Assembly (NCBI GenBank): GCA_002451165.1
Contig: DKBH01000121.1
Location: 1-24,667 of the forward strand
Direction: 5' to 3'
Source: Nitrospiraceae bacterium UBA6905
GTDB lineage: Bacteria > Nitrospirota > Thermodesulfovibrionia > Thermodesulfovibrionales > UBA6898
DNA length: 24,667 nucleotides
Position 1 is the stretch's first letter. Every line of letters begins with the position of its first letter. Made by a program: the position numbers and the translations under genes. Below, piece after piece: positions 1 to 7,441 of this stretch. Below the pieces are notes generated by a model. The model did no database searches, had not been told where the DNA came from, and saw only the letters and a program-made list of their open reading frames with translations.

Positions 1-867
1 GGGCAGCGGCCAGATGCCCATGAAGACGGCGGTCTGCCCGGAGAAGCGGACCTCGGCGTCATAGTCTTCTGCACCGAGCACGACATCAGCAATATCGCCG
101 AGCCGGACGATTGCACCATGCTGTTCGCGGATTGCAAGCTGTCTGAATTCAGCGGCGGTGTTCAGATTCGTATCGGCGGTGAGATTGACCTGGATCAGGG
201 ACCCTTTGGTGCGGCCCAGAGCTGACAGAAAATTGTTTGAGGCAAGGGCCTGGCGCACCTGGGCAGGGCTGACATTGAGGGCTGCCATCCTTTCGGGCTT
301 CAGCCATATGCGCATGGCAAAGGTACGGCCGCCCAGGATATCCGCCCGCTGGACCCCTGTTATCGCAGAGAGGCGGGGCTGTACGATGCGGACAAGATAG
401 TCGGTGATTTCGTTCTGTTTCAATATGTCCGAGGTGAAGCTGAGATAAGCAGAGGCGAACCGGCTGTCTGCCGATTCAATATTGATTACCGGGACCTCTG
501 CTTCGGGAGGCAGGTCTCGCCGCACCTGGTCCACCTTGGAGCTGATCTCTGCCAGGGCTTTGGTGGCATCGTAATTCAACTTCAGCCGTATGGTGATGGT
601 GGAGAGGCCGAGACTACTCTGCGATTCCATGTACTCGATACCGTCAGCAGCCGCGATGGCCCGCTCCAGAGGGGTGGTGACGAACCCCCGCACCAGATCG
701 GCGCTGGCGCCGACATAGACAGTGGAGACGGTCACGGCGGCATTCTCGCTCTGCGGGTACTGACGGACATTGAGCGTGCGAATCGCCTGCAGGCCTGCGA
801 TGACGATGATGAGGTTGATCACAAGGGCCAGAACAGGGCGGCGGATGAAGAGGTCCGTTATCTTCAT
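1..867 (-). CDS. RND efflux transporter, inner-membrane pump subunit (5' part only)
   Basis: The first 289 codons of a resistance-nodulation-division pump, the proton-driven inner-membrane component of a tripartite exporter; the rest lies beyond the left edge of the window. The protein begins MKITDLFIRRPVLALVINL, the typical RND start with a cytoplasmic helix and TM1. This is followed by the porter-domain stretch with VTTPLERAIAAADGIEYMES and a conserved LGLSTITI segment. The family is about 1,000-1,050 residues long, so roughly a quarter is seen. The ATG at 865-867 lies 14 nt after the stop of the adaptor gene, so the two are co-transcribed. Substrate cannot be told from this part. No outer-membrane TolC-like gene is seen on the visible side of the operon. 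Confidence 0.93.
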   Translation of the reverse strand, partial: MKITDLFIRRPVLALVINLIIVIAGLQAIRTLNVRQYPQSENAAVTVSTVYVGASADLVRGFVTTPLERAIAAADGIEYMESQSSLGLSTITIRLKLNYDATKALAEISSKVDQVRRDLPPEAEVPVINIESADSRFASAYLSFTSDILKQNEITDYLVRIVQPRLSAITGVQRADILGGRTFAMRIWLKPERMAALNVSPAQVRQALASNNFLSALGRTKGSLIQVNLTADTNLNTAAEFRQLAIREQHGAIVRLGDIADVVLGAEDYDAEVRFSGQTAVFMGIWPLP

Positions 868-881
868 GGTCACTACAGCGG

Positions 882-1994
882 TCAGCTGTTTTCCGGCGCC
901 GGGGCTTTCTGGAAGTCCGGGGCGAGCGTATTGTCCACAATGACCTGCTGGCCGTTGCGCAGCTTGAAGACCCCGGTGCTGACGATGGGCTCGCCTTGCT
1001 TCAGCCCTTCCGTAACAGCAATGAAGTCACCCCGCTTTTCCCCGAGCCGGACAAACTGCTGACGCAGTGTTTTCACTCCCTTGTTCTCTTCGATCACAAA
1101 GACCGAATCGCTGTAGGGCGCGTAGAGAACCGCCGTAGCCGGAATGACCAGCACGTTCCGGCGCATCGGCAGTTCCACGGCTACGTTCACGAACATGCCG
1201 GGCCGGAGCTTCCCGCTGCTGTTTGCCGCTGTGGCCTGCACCTTGACGCTGCGCGTATCCGCATCGATCTGGGGGCTGACAGCGGTGATCCGTGCCTTGA
1301 CCGTAATGCCGCGCAAGGCGTCGCTGGTCACACTGACCGGCAGACCGGTCCGCAGCATGCCGACCTGCTGCTCGGGAAGGCTGAAGTCCACGAATATCGG
1401 TTCGAGCGACTGGAGCACGACGATGGGGTCTCCTTCCCTGAGAGTCTGGCCGAGGTTTACCTGGCGGATGCCGAGCTGCCCGCTGAAGGGTGCACGAATC
1501 GTTTTCTTACTTATGGCGGCGCGGATGTTCTCTGCCTGGGCTTCTGCCTGCGCCAGGGCTGCCACGGCATTGTCGCGGTCGACCTTCGCAATGATCCCCT
1601 TCTGCATCAGCTGATCCGCACGTGAGAGGTTCGTACGGGCAAGGTCTGCCTGGGCAACGGCGCCCGGCAGCTGGGCCTCCTCGGACGAGGTGTCCTGACG
1701 GACCAGGACGTCACCCTTCTGTACGGTCATGCCAGCCTCAAAGGAGATGCTGACCACTTTACCCGCCAGTTCGGCCGAGACGATAACCCCCTGGACTGGG
1801 TTCAGGGTGCCGACCGCGGTAAGGGCGGTCCCCCATGCATCGGATGTTACTGCTGCAGCCGTGACGGTCTCCGGCGGCGGAGCAAACTTCTTCGCCTGGT
1901 CAACCATGGCCCGGATCTGCAGAAACTTCACCGCGCTGAGCACGGCGACAAGAAGTGCCAGACCGGCGAGCGCAATAACGATGCGTTTCTTCAT
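882..1994 (-). CDS. RND efflux periplasmic adaptor (HlyD/MexE-type membrane fusion protein)
   Basis: A 370-residue membrane fusion protein that links the RND pump to an outer-membrane channel. It has an N-terminal signal or anchor helix (about residues 4-25). A barrel-sandwich half-motif follows (GTLNPVQGVIVSAELAGKV), then an alpha-helical hairpin around residues 105-155 (AQADLARTNLSRADQLMQKG). The second lipoyl half is at KKTIRAPFSGQLGIRQVNLG, with beta-barrel and membrane-proximal domains after it. The length is usual for the family. It is first in the operon with the RND gene 14 nt downstream. The start at 1994 is supported by the hydrophobic N-terminus. A GGGAG that could act as ribosome binding site sits rather far upstream, within a small hairpin at 1995-2013. 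Confidence 0.93.
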   Translation of the reverse strand: MKKRIVIALAGLALLVAVLSAVKFLQIRAMVDQAKKFAPPPETVTAAAVTSDAWGTALTAVGTLNPVQGVIVSAELAGKVVSISFEAGMTVQKGDVLVRQDTSSEEAQLPGAVAQADLARTNLSRADQLMQKGIIAKVDRDNAVAALAQAEAQAENIRAAISKKTIRAPFSGQLGIRQVNLGQTLREGDPIVVLQSLEPIFVDFSLPEQQVGMLRTGLPVSVTSDALRGITVKARITAVSPQIDADTRSVKVQATAANSSGKLRPGMFVNVAVELPMRRNVLVIPATAVLYAPYSDSVFVIEENKGVKTLRQQFVRLGEKRGDFIAVTEGLKQGEPIVSTGVFKLRNGQQVIVDNTLAPDFQKAPAPENS

Positions 1995-2013
1995 CGGGAG
2001 AGCAAAGCTCCCG
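1995..2013 (-). repeat. Small inverted repeat abutting the adaptor start codon
   Basis: CGGGAG (1995-2000) and CTCCCG (2008-2013) form a 6-bp stem with a 7-nt loop, ending directly at the ATG of the adaptor gene. In the minus-strand transcript the stem contains the only purine-rich GGGAG before the start, so it could mask or reposition the ribosome binding site. This is seen in sequence only; function is inferred and may be chance. Confidence 0.3.
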
Positions 2014-2238
2014 AAGGATTATCTGGATCCTCTGCGCGGCCGATTCCTGTCGGAAGAGAAATCACCTTTCCCATCCTGTCCCTTTCTTGATACAGTTCAC
2101 GGCGGATTTGCCGCAAACGTCTGCTTTCGCCTTCTGCCTGCGGTGCATCGCATGAAAGGTGCCGATATTCATCATCCCTGCTTCGGTGCATCTGTGAAAA
2201 ATAGCACTGCAGAACCTCCGGGCATTGAAACATCTTTT

Positions 2239-2266
2239 AGTATAACAGATGCCTGCCCTTTGTCAG
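2239..2266 (-). promoter_or_regulatory. Probable sigma70 promoter of the RND efflux operon
   Basis: On the minus strand a CTGACA -35 box (2261-2266) is followed after 16 nt by TATACT (2239-2244). TG one base before the -10 makes it an extended -10 element (TGTTATACT). Transcription would start near 2232, giving a leader of about 240 nt before the adaptor ATG. Apart from this promoter, the small hairpin at the adaptor start and the plus-strand lead-in to the pseudouridine synthase gene, I see no gene in 1995-2385. Confidence 0.5.
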
Positions 2267-2385
2267 AAGGCCCCAGACCGATTGCCTCCCCCGGCGCCAC
2301 GTAATGTTGAGGATGATACTTCTCGCTGAGGCCCTCTCGGTGCAGCAGGTCCTGCAGCAGAGCTTTGTGGTATCATTAATGTCTT

Positions 2386-3117
2386 ATGGAGCAGCGGTTG
2401 CAGAAGATCATCGCCGATATGGGCATAGCCTCGCGCCGAAAAGCAGAGGAGATCATCATGGAAGGCCGCGTGACCGTGAACGGCAAAGTGGCTGGGATCG
2501 GCATGAAAGCCGACCCTCTGCGGGACCACATCAAGGTCGATGGAAGGCTGCTCATAAGACCGGAAAAAAAGGTCTATTATATCTTTCATAAACCCCGGGG
2601 TGTTGTCACCTCCCTGAGCGATCCGCAGGGAAGACCTACCGTGGGCGAGTATCTCCGCGGCATAAAGGAGCGGGTTTTTCCGGTCGGCAGACTGGACTTT
2701 GATTCCGAAGGGTTGCTCCTGCTGACCAATGACGGCGATTTTGCCTATGCTGTTCTGCATCCCTCGAAAAAGATGCCGAAGACGTATCTCGTGAAGGTGA
2801 AGGGCACGCTCGGGGAAGAAGAGCTGGAAAAACTCAGAAAGGGCATAAAGATCGACGGCAGGATGACGGCGCCGGCAGTGGTGAAGAAATTGAAAAAGGC
2901 AGAGAGCAACTCCTGGATTGAGATGACGATCCATGAAGGAAGGAAACGCCAGATACGGCGCATGCTCGAACGGGTAGGTCATCCGGTGATAAGACTCATG
3001 AGGATCCGGATTAACGGCATCGAGATGGGTCCTCTCGATCCGGGAAGATACAGGAAATTCACGGTTCAGGAGATGGATGCAATCATGAGAGAGATGGCGG
3101 GAGGAGCGAACGTATGA
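2386..3117 (+). CDS. rluB: RsuA/RluB-family rRNA pseudouridine synthase
   Basis: A 243-residue enzyme that isomerises a uridine in ribosomal RNA (in the RluB subgroup, 23S rRNA). An N-terminal S4 RNA-binding domain (about residues 2-60, LQKIIADMGIASRRKAEEII) is followed by the catalytic domain. That domain has the KPRGVVTS motif near residue 69 and the catalytic aspartate motif GRLDFDSEGLLLLTNDG (Asp about 104). The C-terminal IHEGRKRQIRRMLERVGHPV signature of the RsuA/RluB/RluE/RluF family is present. No clear Shine-Dalgarno precedes the ATG at 2386, but the S4 domain begins right there, so the start is plausible. It overlaps aspS by 4 nt. The family assignment is firm; RluB rather than another paralogue is inferred from the length and the S4 domain. 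Confidence 0.93.
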   Translation: MEQRLQKIIADMGIASRRKAEEIIMEGRVTVNGKVAGIGMKADPLRDHIKVDGRLLIRPEKKVYYIFHKPRGVVTSLSDPQGRPTVGEYLRGIKERVFPVGRLDFDSEGLLLLTNDGDFAYAVLHPSKKMPKTYLVKVKGTLGEEELEKLRKGIKIDGRMTAPAVVKKLKKAESNSWIEMTIHEGRKRQIRRMLERVGHPVIRLMRIRINGIEMGPLDPGRYRKFTVQEMDAIMREMAGGANV

Positions 3118-4904
3118 AGCGGGACAGATATTGCGGGGAAATACGGGAAGCTGACATCGGTTCAACGATCACTCTGGCCGGTTGGGTATTCCGGAGAAGG
3201 GACCACGGCGGTCTCATCTTTATTGACCTCAGGGACAGGAGCGGCATCTGCCAGGTGGTTTTCAGTCCCGATGTGTCACCGCATGCCCACGAGGCAGCCC
3301 ATAATCTGCGCGCAGAATACGTCATTGCGGTCATCGGAGAGATCAGGAAAAGGCCCGAAGGAACGGAGAACCCCAACCTCCCGACCGGTATGGCGGAGCT
3401 TTACGTCAGAGACCTGACGGTTCTGAACGAGGCGGCGCCGCTTCCCTACGGCATGGAAGAGGCGGCCGATGCAGGTGAGGCATTGCGGCTCAAGCACCGG
3501 TACCTTGATCTCAGAAGGCCCGAGATGCAGCAGAACATGATGGTGCGCCACCGGATAACGAAACAGGTTCGCGATTATCTCGATCACGAGGGGTTTCTGG
3601 AGATCGAGACGCCGATGCTGACGAAGTCGACTCCTGAAGGCGCGCGCGACTATCTCGTGCCGAGCAGGCTGAATCCCGGCCATTTTTACGCTCTCCCGCA
3701 GTCGCCGCAGCTTTTCAAGCAGATCCTTATGGTCTCCGGGATGGAGAAATATTTTCAGATTGTGAAGTGTTTCCGGGATGAGGATCTTCGGGCAGACCGC
3801 CAGCCTGAGTTCACCCAGATCGACCTTGAGATGTCCTTTGTGGACCGGGCGGACGTAATGGGTCTGATCGAAGGTCTGATGAAATCGGTCTTTCTGAAGG
3901 TAATGGATATTGACCTTGTTATCCCTTTCCCGGTGCTGAGTTACCAGGAGTCCATGGAACGGTTCGGCAATGACAAGCCGGACATGCGGTTCGGGCTCGA
4001 ACTCAGAGATATGGCAGACCTTGCGGCACAGGGCGCCTTTAAGGTGTTCCTCGATGCGCTGCAGTCGGGAGGGCTCGTTAAGGCGATCAACGGCAAGGGC
4101 ATGGCAGGGCTGTCGAGAAAGGACATAGATCAGCTCACACAGGAGGCCCAGTCGTTCGGTGCCAAAGGACTTGCGTGGATCAGACTAAAGAATGGTTTTG
4201 AGTCGCCGATCGCCAAGTTCTTTCCGGAAGAAGTTTTGAAGGAGATGGCCGGGAGGCTCGGGGCTGAGGATGGTGACATGATGCTCTTTGTGGCAGACAG
4301 GCCGAAGATCACCTATGATGTCCTGAGCAGGTTGCGGATCGAGCTTGGAAAGCGTCTGAACCTCCTGCAGCCGGGATATCAGTTCGTCTGGATAACGGAC
4401 TTTCCGCTCCTGGAATGGGACGATGAAGAAGGCAGGTTCCAGGCTATGCATCACCCGTTCACTGCTCCGCTGAACGAGGATGTGGTGAAGATGCTCGAAG
4501 GAGACATTACTGACCGCAGGCTGCTCGGTTCGCTCAGGGCAAAGGCCTATGACATAGTGCTCAACGGCTTTGAGATCGGCGGCGGGAGCATCAGGATCCA
4601 TAATCAGAATCTTCAGCGGCGTATGTTCGAGCTGCTGAACATTTCCGAAGAGGATGCCCGGGCCAAGTTCGGCTTTCTGCTCGATGCGCTGCAGTACGGC
4701 GCCCCGCCTCATGGCGGCCTGGCAATCGGGCTCGACCGGCTGGTGATGCTCTTGGTGGGCGCGACATCGATCAGGGACGTGATCGCCTTTCCCAAGACCC
4801 AGAAGGCCTTCTGCATGATGTCCGGAGCTCCGTCCGTTGTGGAACCAAAGCAGCTTAAGGAACTCCACGTCAAGACCGATATCATCGTCGCGGAGAGGGC
4901 TTAA
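3114..4904 (+). CDS. aspS: Aspartyl-tRNA synthetase
   Basis: A class II aminoacyl-tRNA synthetase of 596 residues, the usual bacterial AspRS length. An N-terminal OB-fold anticodon-binding domain comes first (GWVFRRRDHGGLIFIDLRDRSG at about 22-43). The catalytic core carries motif 1 around the FLEIETPMLTKSTPEGARDY stretch, motif 2 in FRDEDLRADRQPEFTQ and motif 3 in GLAIGLDRLVML. A bacteria-specific GAD insertion occupies the middle (about 290-420). The start ATG overlaps the stop of the upstream gene (ATGA), so translation is probably coupled. Whether it is discriminating (Asp only) or also charges tRNA-Asn cannot be decided here. Confidence 0.97.
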   Translation: MKRDRYCGEIREADIGSTITLAGWVFRRRDHGGLIFIDLRDRSGICQVVFSPDVSPHAHEAAHNLRAEYVIAVIGEIRKRPEGTENPNLPTGMAELYVRDLTVLNEAAPLPYGMEEAADAGEALRLKHRYLDLRRPEMQQNMMVRHRITKQVRDYLDHEGFLEIETPMLTKSTPEGARDYLVPSRLNPGHFYALPQSPQLFKQILMVSGMEKYFQIVKCFRDEDLRADRQPEFTQIDLEMSFVDRADVMGLIEGLMKSVFLKVMDIDLVIPFPVLSYQESMERFGNDKPDMRFGLELRDMADLAAQGAFKVFLDALQSGGLVKAINGKGMAGLSRKDIDQLTQEAQSFGAKGLAWIRLKNGFESPIAKFFPEEVLKEMAGRLGAEDGDMMLFVADRPKITYDVLSRLRIELGKRLNLLQPGYQFVWITDFPLLEWDDEEGRFQAMHHPFTAPLNEDVVKMLEGDITDRRLLGSLRAKAYDIVLNGFEIGGGSIRIHNQNLQRRMFELLNISEEDARAKFGFLLDALQYGAPPHGGLAIGLDRLVMLLVGATSIRDVIAFPKTQKAFCMMSGAPSVVEPKQLKELHVKTDIIVAERA

Positions 4905-4954
4905 AGCGCTGCTTCAGCTGCCATGGATGGGTGTCCAGGGGGCGTAAAAGCAAT

Positions 4955-4974
4955 GAAGTATGATAAAATACTTC
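4955..4974 (+). promoter_or_regulatory. Perfect hyphenated palindrome before the response-regulator gene
   Basis: GAAGTAT (4955-4961) and ATACTTC (4968-4974) are exact reverse complements separated by 6 nt, ending one base before the ATG at 4976. The sequence includes TATGAT (4959-4964), which resembles a -10 box, although no good -35 is seen at the usual distance. No Shine-Dalgarno lies between repeat and ATG. It could be an operator, for instance for autoregulation by the OmpR-type product, or an RNA hairpin controlling initiation. Role is inferred. Confidence 0.45.
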
Positions 4975-4975
4975 C

Positions 4976-5641
4976 ATGAGAATTCTTCTGGTAGAAGATG
5001 AGAAGGGTGTAGCGAACTTCATCAAGAAGGGACTTGAAGAGGAGTTGTATACCATCGATCATGCCGAAAACGCCGAGGACGGAATCTCCTTTGTAGCTGC
5101 AAACCAGTACGACCTGATCATACTCGACATCATGCTCCCCGGCATGAACGGTCTCGACCTCTGCAAGGAGATTCGGAAAAAAGGCATACAATCGCCGGTC
5201 ATGATGCTTACCGCACGCGATAGCATCGGCGACAAGGTAACCGGACTCGACAGCGGTGCGGATGATTATCTGACAAAGCCCTTCTCTTTTGAGGAGTTTC
5301 TCGCGCGGGTACGGGCGCTGCTGCGCAGGAAGCAGGATAAGCTTACCGAACTTACCTTCGGGAGTCTGAAGATTGATACCCTTGCGCACCGGGCCTTTGC
5401 CGATGGGACGGAGATCATGCTGCGACCGAAAGAGTACGCCATCCTTGTCTATCTTCTCAGGAACCGGGGGCGCGTGCTGTCCCGTACGCAGATTCTGGAA
5501 AATGTCTGGGGCTATGACTTTAATCCCAACACGAACATCGTTGATGTCCATATCAAGGCGCTTAGGGAAAAACTTGACGAGGTGAATATCCTGAATCTCA
5601 TCCGGAGCGTTCGCGGTGTCGGTTACATGATCGACAGTTAA
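4976..5641 (+). CDS. OmpR/PhoB-family DNA-binding response regulator
   Basis: A 221-residue two-component response regulator. The receiver domain (1-120) has the acidic pair in LLVEDE and the phospho-acceptor Asp51 in LIILDIMLPG. It also has a conserved Thr in MMLTARD and the switch Lys in DDYLTKPFSF. A winged-helix DNA-binding domain (about 125-221) follows, with the LRPKEYAILVYLLRNRGRVLSR and VDVHIKALREKLD signatures of the OmpR/PhoB group. The cognate kinase begins 21 nt downstream. Target genes are unknown; a palindrome directly in front of this gene is a candidate self-binding site. Translation must start without an obvious Shine-Dalgarno. Confidence 0.95.
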   Translation: MRILLVEDEKGVANFIKKGLEEELYTIDHAENAEDGISFVAANQYDLIILDIMLPGMNGLDLCKEIRKKGIQSPVMMLTARDSIGDKVTGLDSGADDYLTKPFSFEEFLARVRALLRRKQDKLTELTFGSLKIDTLAHRAFADGTEIMLRPKEYAILVYLLRNRGRVLSRTQILENVWGYDFNPNTNIVDVHIKALREKLDEVNILNLIRSVRGVGYMIDS

Positions 5642-5662
5642 TCTCCCGGCGGCCGGCAGACC

Positions 5663-6889
5663 ATGATCGTTCCCACCAAGAAACGTCTTACCATCATATT
5701 CACATCGGTTGTCCTGCTCTTCACGATCATTATCCTCGCCATCAGTTTTGTCTTTATTCATCAGAGTGTCATGAGCGTTGCGAAGCGCCATATGAAGGGG
5801 GACATCAGAACCGAGTTCCTCGACCAGTACAAGCGCTCCGGGATAGATCCCGTCAGCAATATGTGGAGCGAGCATCTTTTCCAGATATTGAACTCGTCCG
5901 GCTCCGTTGTTGTGTCGACACAGAACGCTGCTTCGTTTTATCCTGAGCTCAACTGGGAAATGCTGCGGGAGGCCTATCAGGGGGAACAGGGATTCGAATA
6001 TCGGAACATACGGGACGAGGATTACCTGATTTCCTATTTCCCGATCGACGGGAAATATGTCGGGAGGTCAGCGCTCTCGCTCCGGGACATGCAGAAGTAC
6101 GAAAAGAACTTCCTTGACCTGATCCTCGTGGCTCTGCCCGGGATATTTCTCCTTTCCTATATCACGAGCAGATTCCTGGTGAACCATGCCATGGAAAAGA
6201 TATCTGATTTTTTCACCTTTCAGGAGACCTTTTCTTCCAATGTGACCCACGAGCTGCGTTCACCCCTTGCATCGCTCAAGGGAAATATTGAGGTGACGCT
6301 GAGAAAGGAGCGCTCCGCTGATGAGTACAAAGAGACCCTCGCGCTCAGTCTGCGTGAGGTAAACCGGATCATTGCACTACTGAACAATCTCTATCTGCTG
6401 GCGTCATCTAAGTTCAAGCTGCTCGATCTTTTTAAGAACAAGGCCGATGTCAGCAAGATTATCCATGAGGTCGTGCGGTCCTACGAAGAGGGTATGGCAT
6501 CCCGCGGTGTTGCCATTACCCTGCAGGAATCTCCCGATATGACCTGCCACTGCGATGAGGCCCTTGTCAGAAGAACCATCGAAAACCTTGTCGACAACGC
6601 GGCGAAGTATACTCCCGATAACGGTTCCATCAGTCTGAAAGCCGAAAAAGACGAAAAAAAGATATCCCTTACCATTACGAACACCTGTAAAGGCATGATG
6701 AATGAGGAGCTGAAGCATATCTTTGACCCTTTTTACCGGGGCAGGACCACCAAACAGTCGAACATCGAAGGGAAGGGCCTCGGGCTCTATATATCGCGCT
6801 ACATTATCCGTTCCCATGGAGGCGATATCCGGGTGAACAAACCTTTGGGCAACCTCTTTTCCCTTACGGTTACCCTTCCGCTTAAATGA
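5663..6889 (+). CDS. Membrane sensor histidine kinase
   Basis: A 408-residue kinase paired with the preceding regulator. TM1 is at about 9-31, with an extracytoplasmic sensor region of about 115 residues, and TM2 at about 150-168. The phospho-acceptor His196 is in THELRSPLASLKGN. The N box is ENLVDNAAKYTP, the F box IFDPFYRG and the G box GKGLGLYISRYIIRSHGG. Only about 27 residues separate TM2 from the H box, too few for an ordinary HAMP linker of about 50, so signal transmission may be direct or through a shortened linker. The sensor region matches no domain I recognise. The gene ends 23 nt before the convergent phosphoesterase gene. Confidence 0.94.
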   Translation: MIVPTKKRLTIIFTSVVLLFTIIILAISFVFIHQSVMSVAKRHMKGDIRTEFLDQYKRSGIDPVSNMWSEHLFQILNSSGSVVVSTQNAASFYPELNWEMLREAYQGEQGFEYRNIRDEDYLISYFPIDGKYVGRSALSLRDMQKYEKNFLDLILVALPGIFLLSYITSRFLVNHAMEKISDFFTFQETFSSNVTHELRSPLASLKGNIEVTLRKERSADEYKETLALSLREVNRIIALLNNLYLLASSKFKLLDLFKNKADVSKIIHEVVRSYEEGMASRGVAITLQESPDMTCHCDEALVRRTIENLVDNAAKYTPDNGSISLKAEKDEKKISLTITNTCKGMMNEELKHIFDPFYRGRTTKQSNIEGKGLGLYISRYIIRSHGGDIRVNKPLGNLFSLTVTLPLK

Positions 6890-6912
6890 CCGATCCTCTG
6901 TTTCGCTAGGCG

Positions 6913-7383
6913 CTAGGCAAGATATATTGTTTCGGGATGAAGTCCTCCCTGAGCGATGACGATGCGCGCCACGGTTATTGGCAGGTCGAAACGGCGCGGT
7001 CCAGCACTGCCGGGATTGAGATAGAGAACCCCGTTATTCGTGGAAATGAACGGTCTGTGGCTGTGGCCGCTGATGATCACATGCATTCCCGCGACGAGGG
7101 GGTCAAGGTCGAAGCAGGAGAGATCATGAAGGATATGGAACATGAACCCTTCTATTTCTCTCGTTTCCGTAGCGGGAAGGCAGTGCATCCATTGCTCGCG
7201 GTCCGTATTTCCTCTGACAGCGACTACGGGGGCAATGCACTGGAGCGAGCGCATGACCAGAGGAGAGCCGATATCGCCGGCGTGCAGAATGAGGTCAGAT
7301 CCATGCAGAGCCTTCAGCGCCTCCGGCCGGATTAGTCCGTGCGTGTCAGATATCACGCCGACATGATATATTCTTTCCTGCAT
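6913..7383 (-). CDS. YfcE/MJ0936-type metallophosphoesterase
   Basis: A 156-residue calcineurin-like phosphoesterase of the small YfcE/MJ0936 type. These are metal-dependent enzymes acting on phosphodiester or phosphomonoester substrates in the cytoplasm; the natural substrate is uncertain. The metal-binding motifs appear in order: DTHG, HAGDIG, GNTD and the SGHSH near the C-terminus. I chose the ATG at 7383 because it lies just before the first beta strand (YHVGVISDTHG) and has a GAGG 8 nt upstream. The longer frame from 7467 would overlap the cytochrome gene by 26 nt and adds residues unlike the family. It lies 58 nt behind the 11-haem cytochrome and is probably in the same transcript, which may be incidental. 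Confidence 0.88.
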   Translation of the reverse strand: MQERIYHVGVISDTHGLIRPEALKALHGSDLILHAGDIGSPLVMRSLQCIAPVVAVRGNTDREQWMHCLPATETREIEGFMFHILHDLSCFDLDPLVAGMHVIISGHSHRPFISTNNGVLYLNPGSAGPRRFDLPITVARIVIAQGGLHPETIYLA

Positions 7384-7441
7384 GGCCGGCGCCTCAGTCA
7401 TGCATCCTATAACAGAGAGGGCATCCTGCATGATAGGCCGC

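Noticed and set aside
1991..2233. 80-codon frame in front of the efflux adaptor gene, with stop overlapping its ATG
   Set aside because: Composition is arginine-rich and unlike a known family, it has no ribosome binding site, and the predicted transcript would begin at its first codon. Kept only as a remark in the leader finding.
2341..2360. Short direct repeat TGCAGCAG before the pseudouridine synthase gene
   Set aside because: Eight bases repeated twice is within chance expectation, and no promoter or coding role could be attached to it.
4901..5875. 324-codon minus-strand frame opposite the response regulator
   Set aside because: It is antisense to a canonical OmpR-type gene and to the kinase start, and shows no family features.
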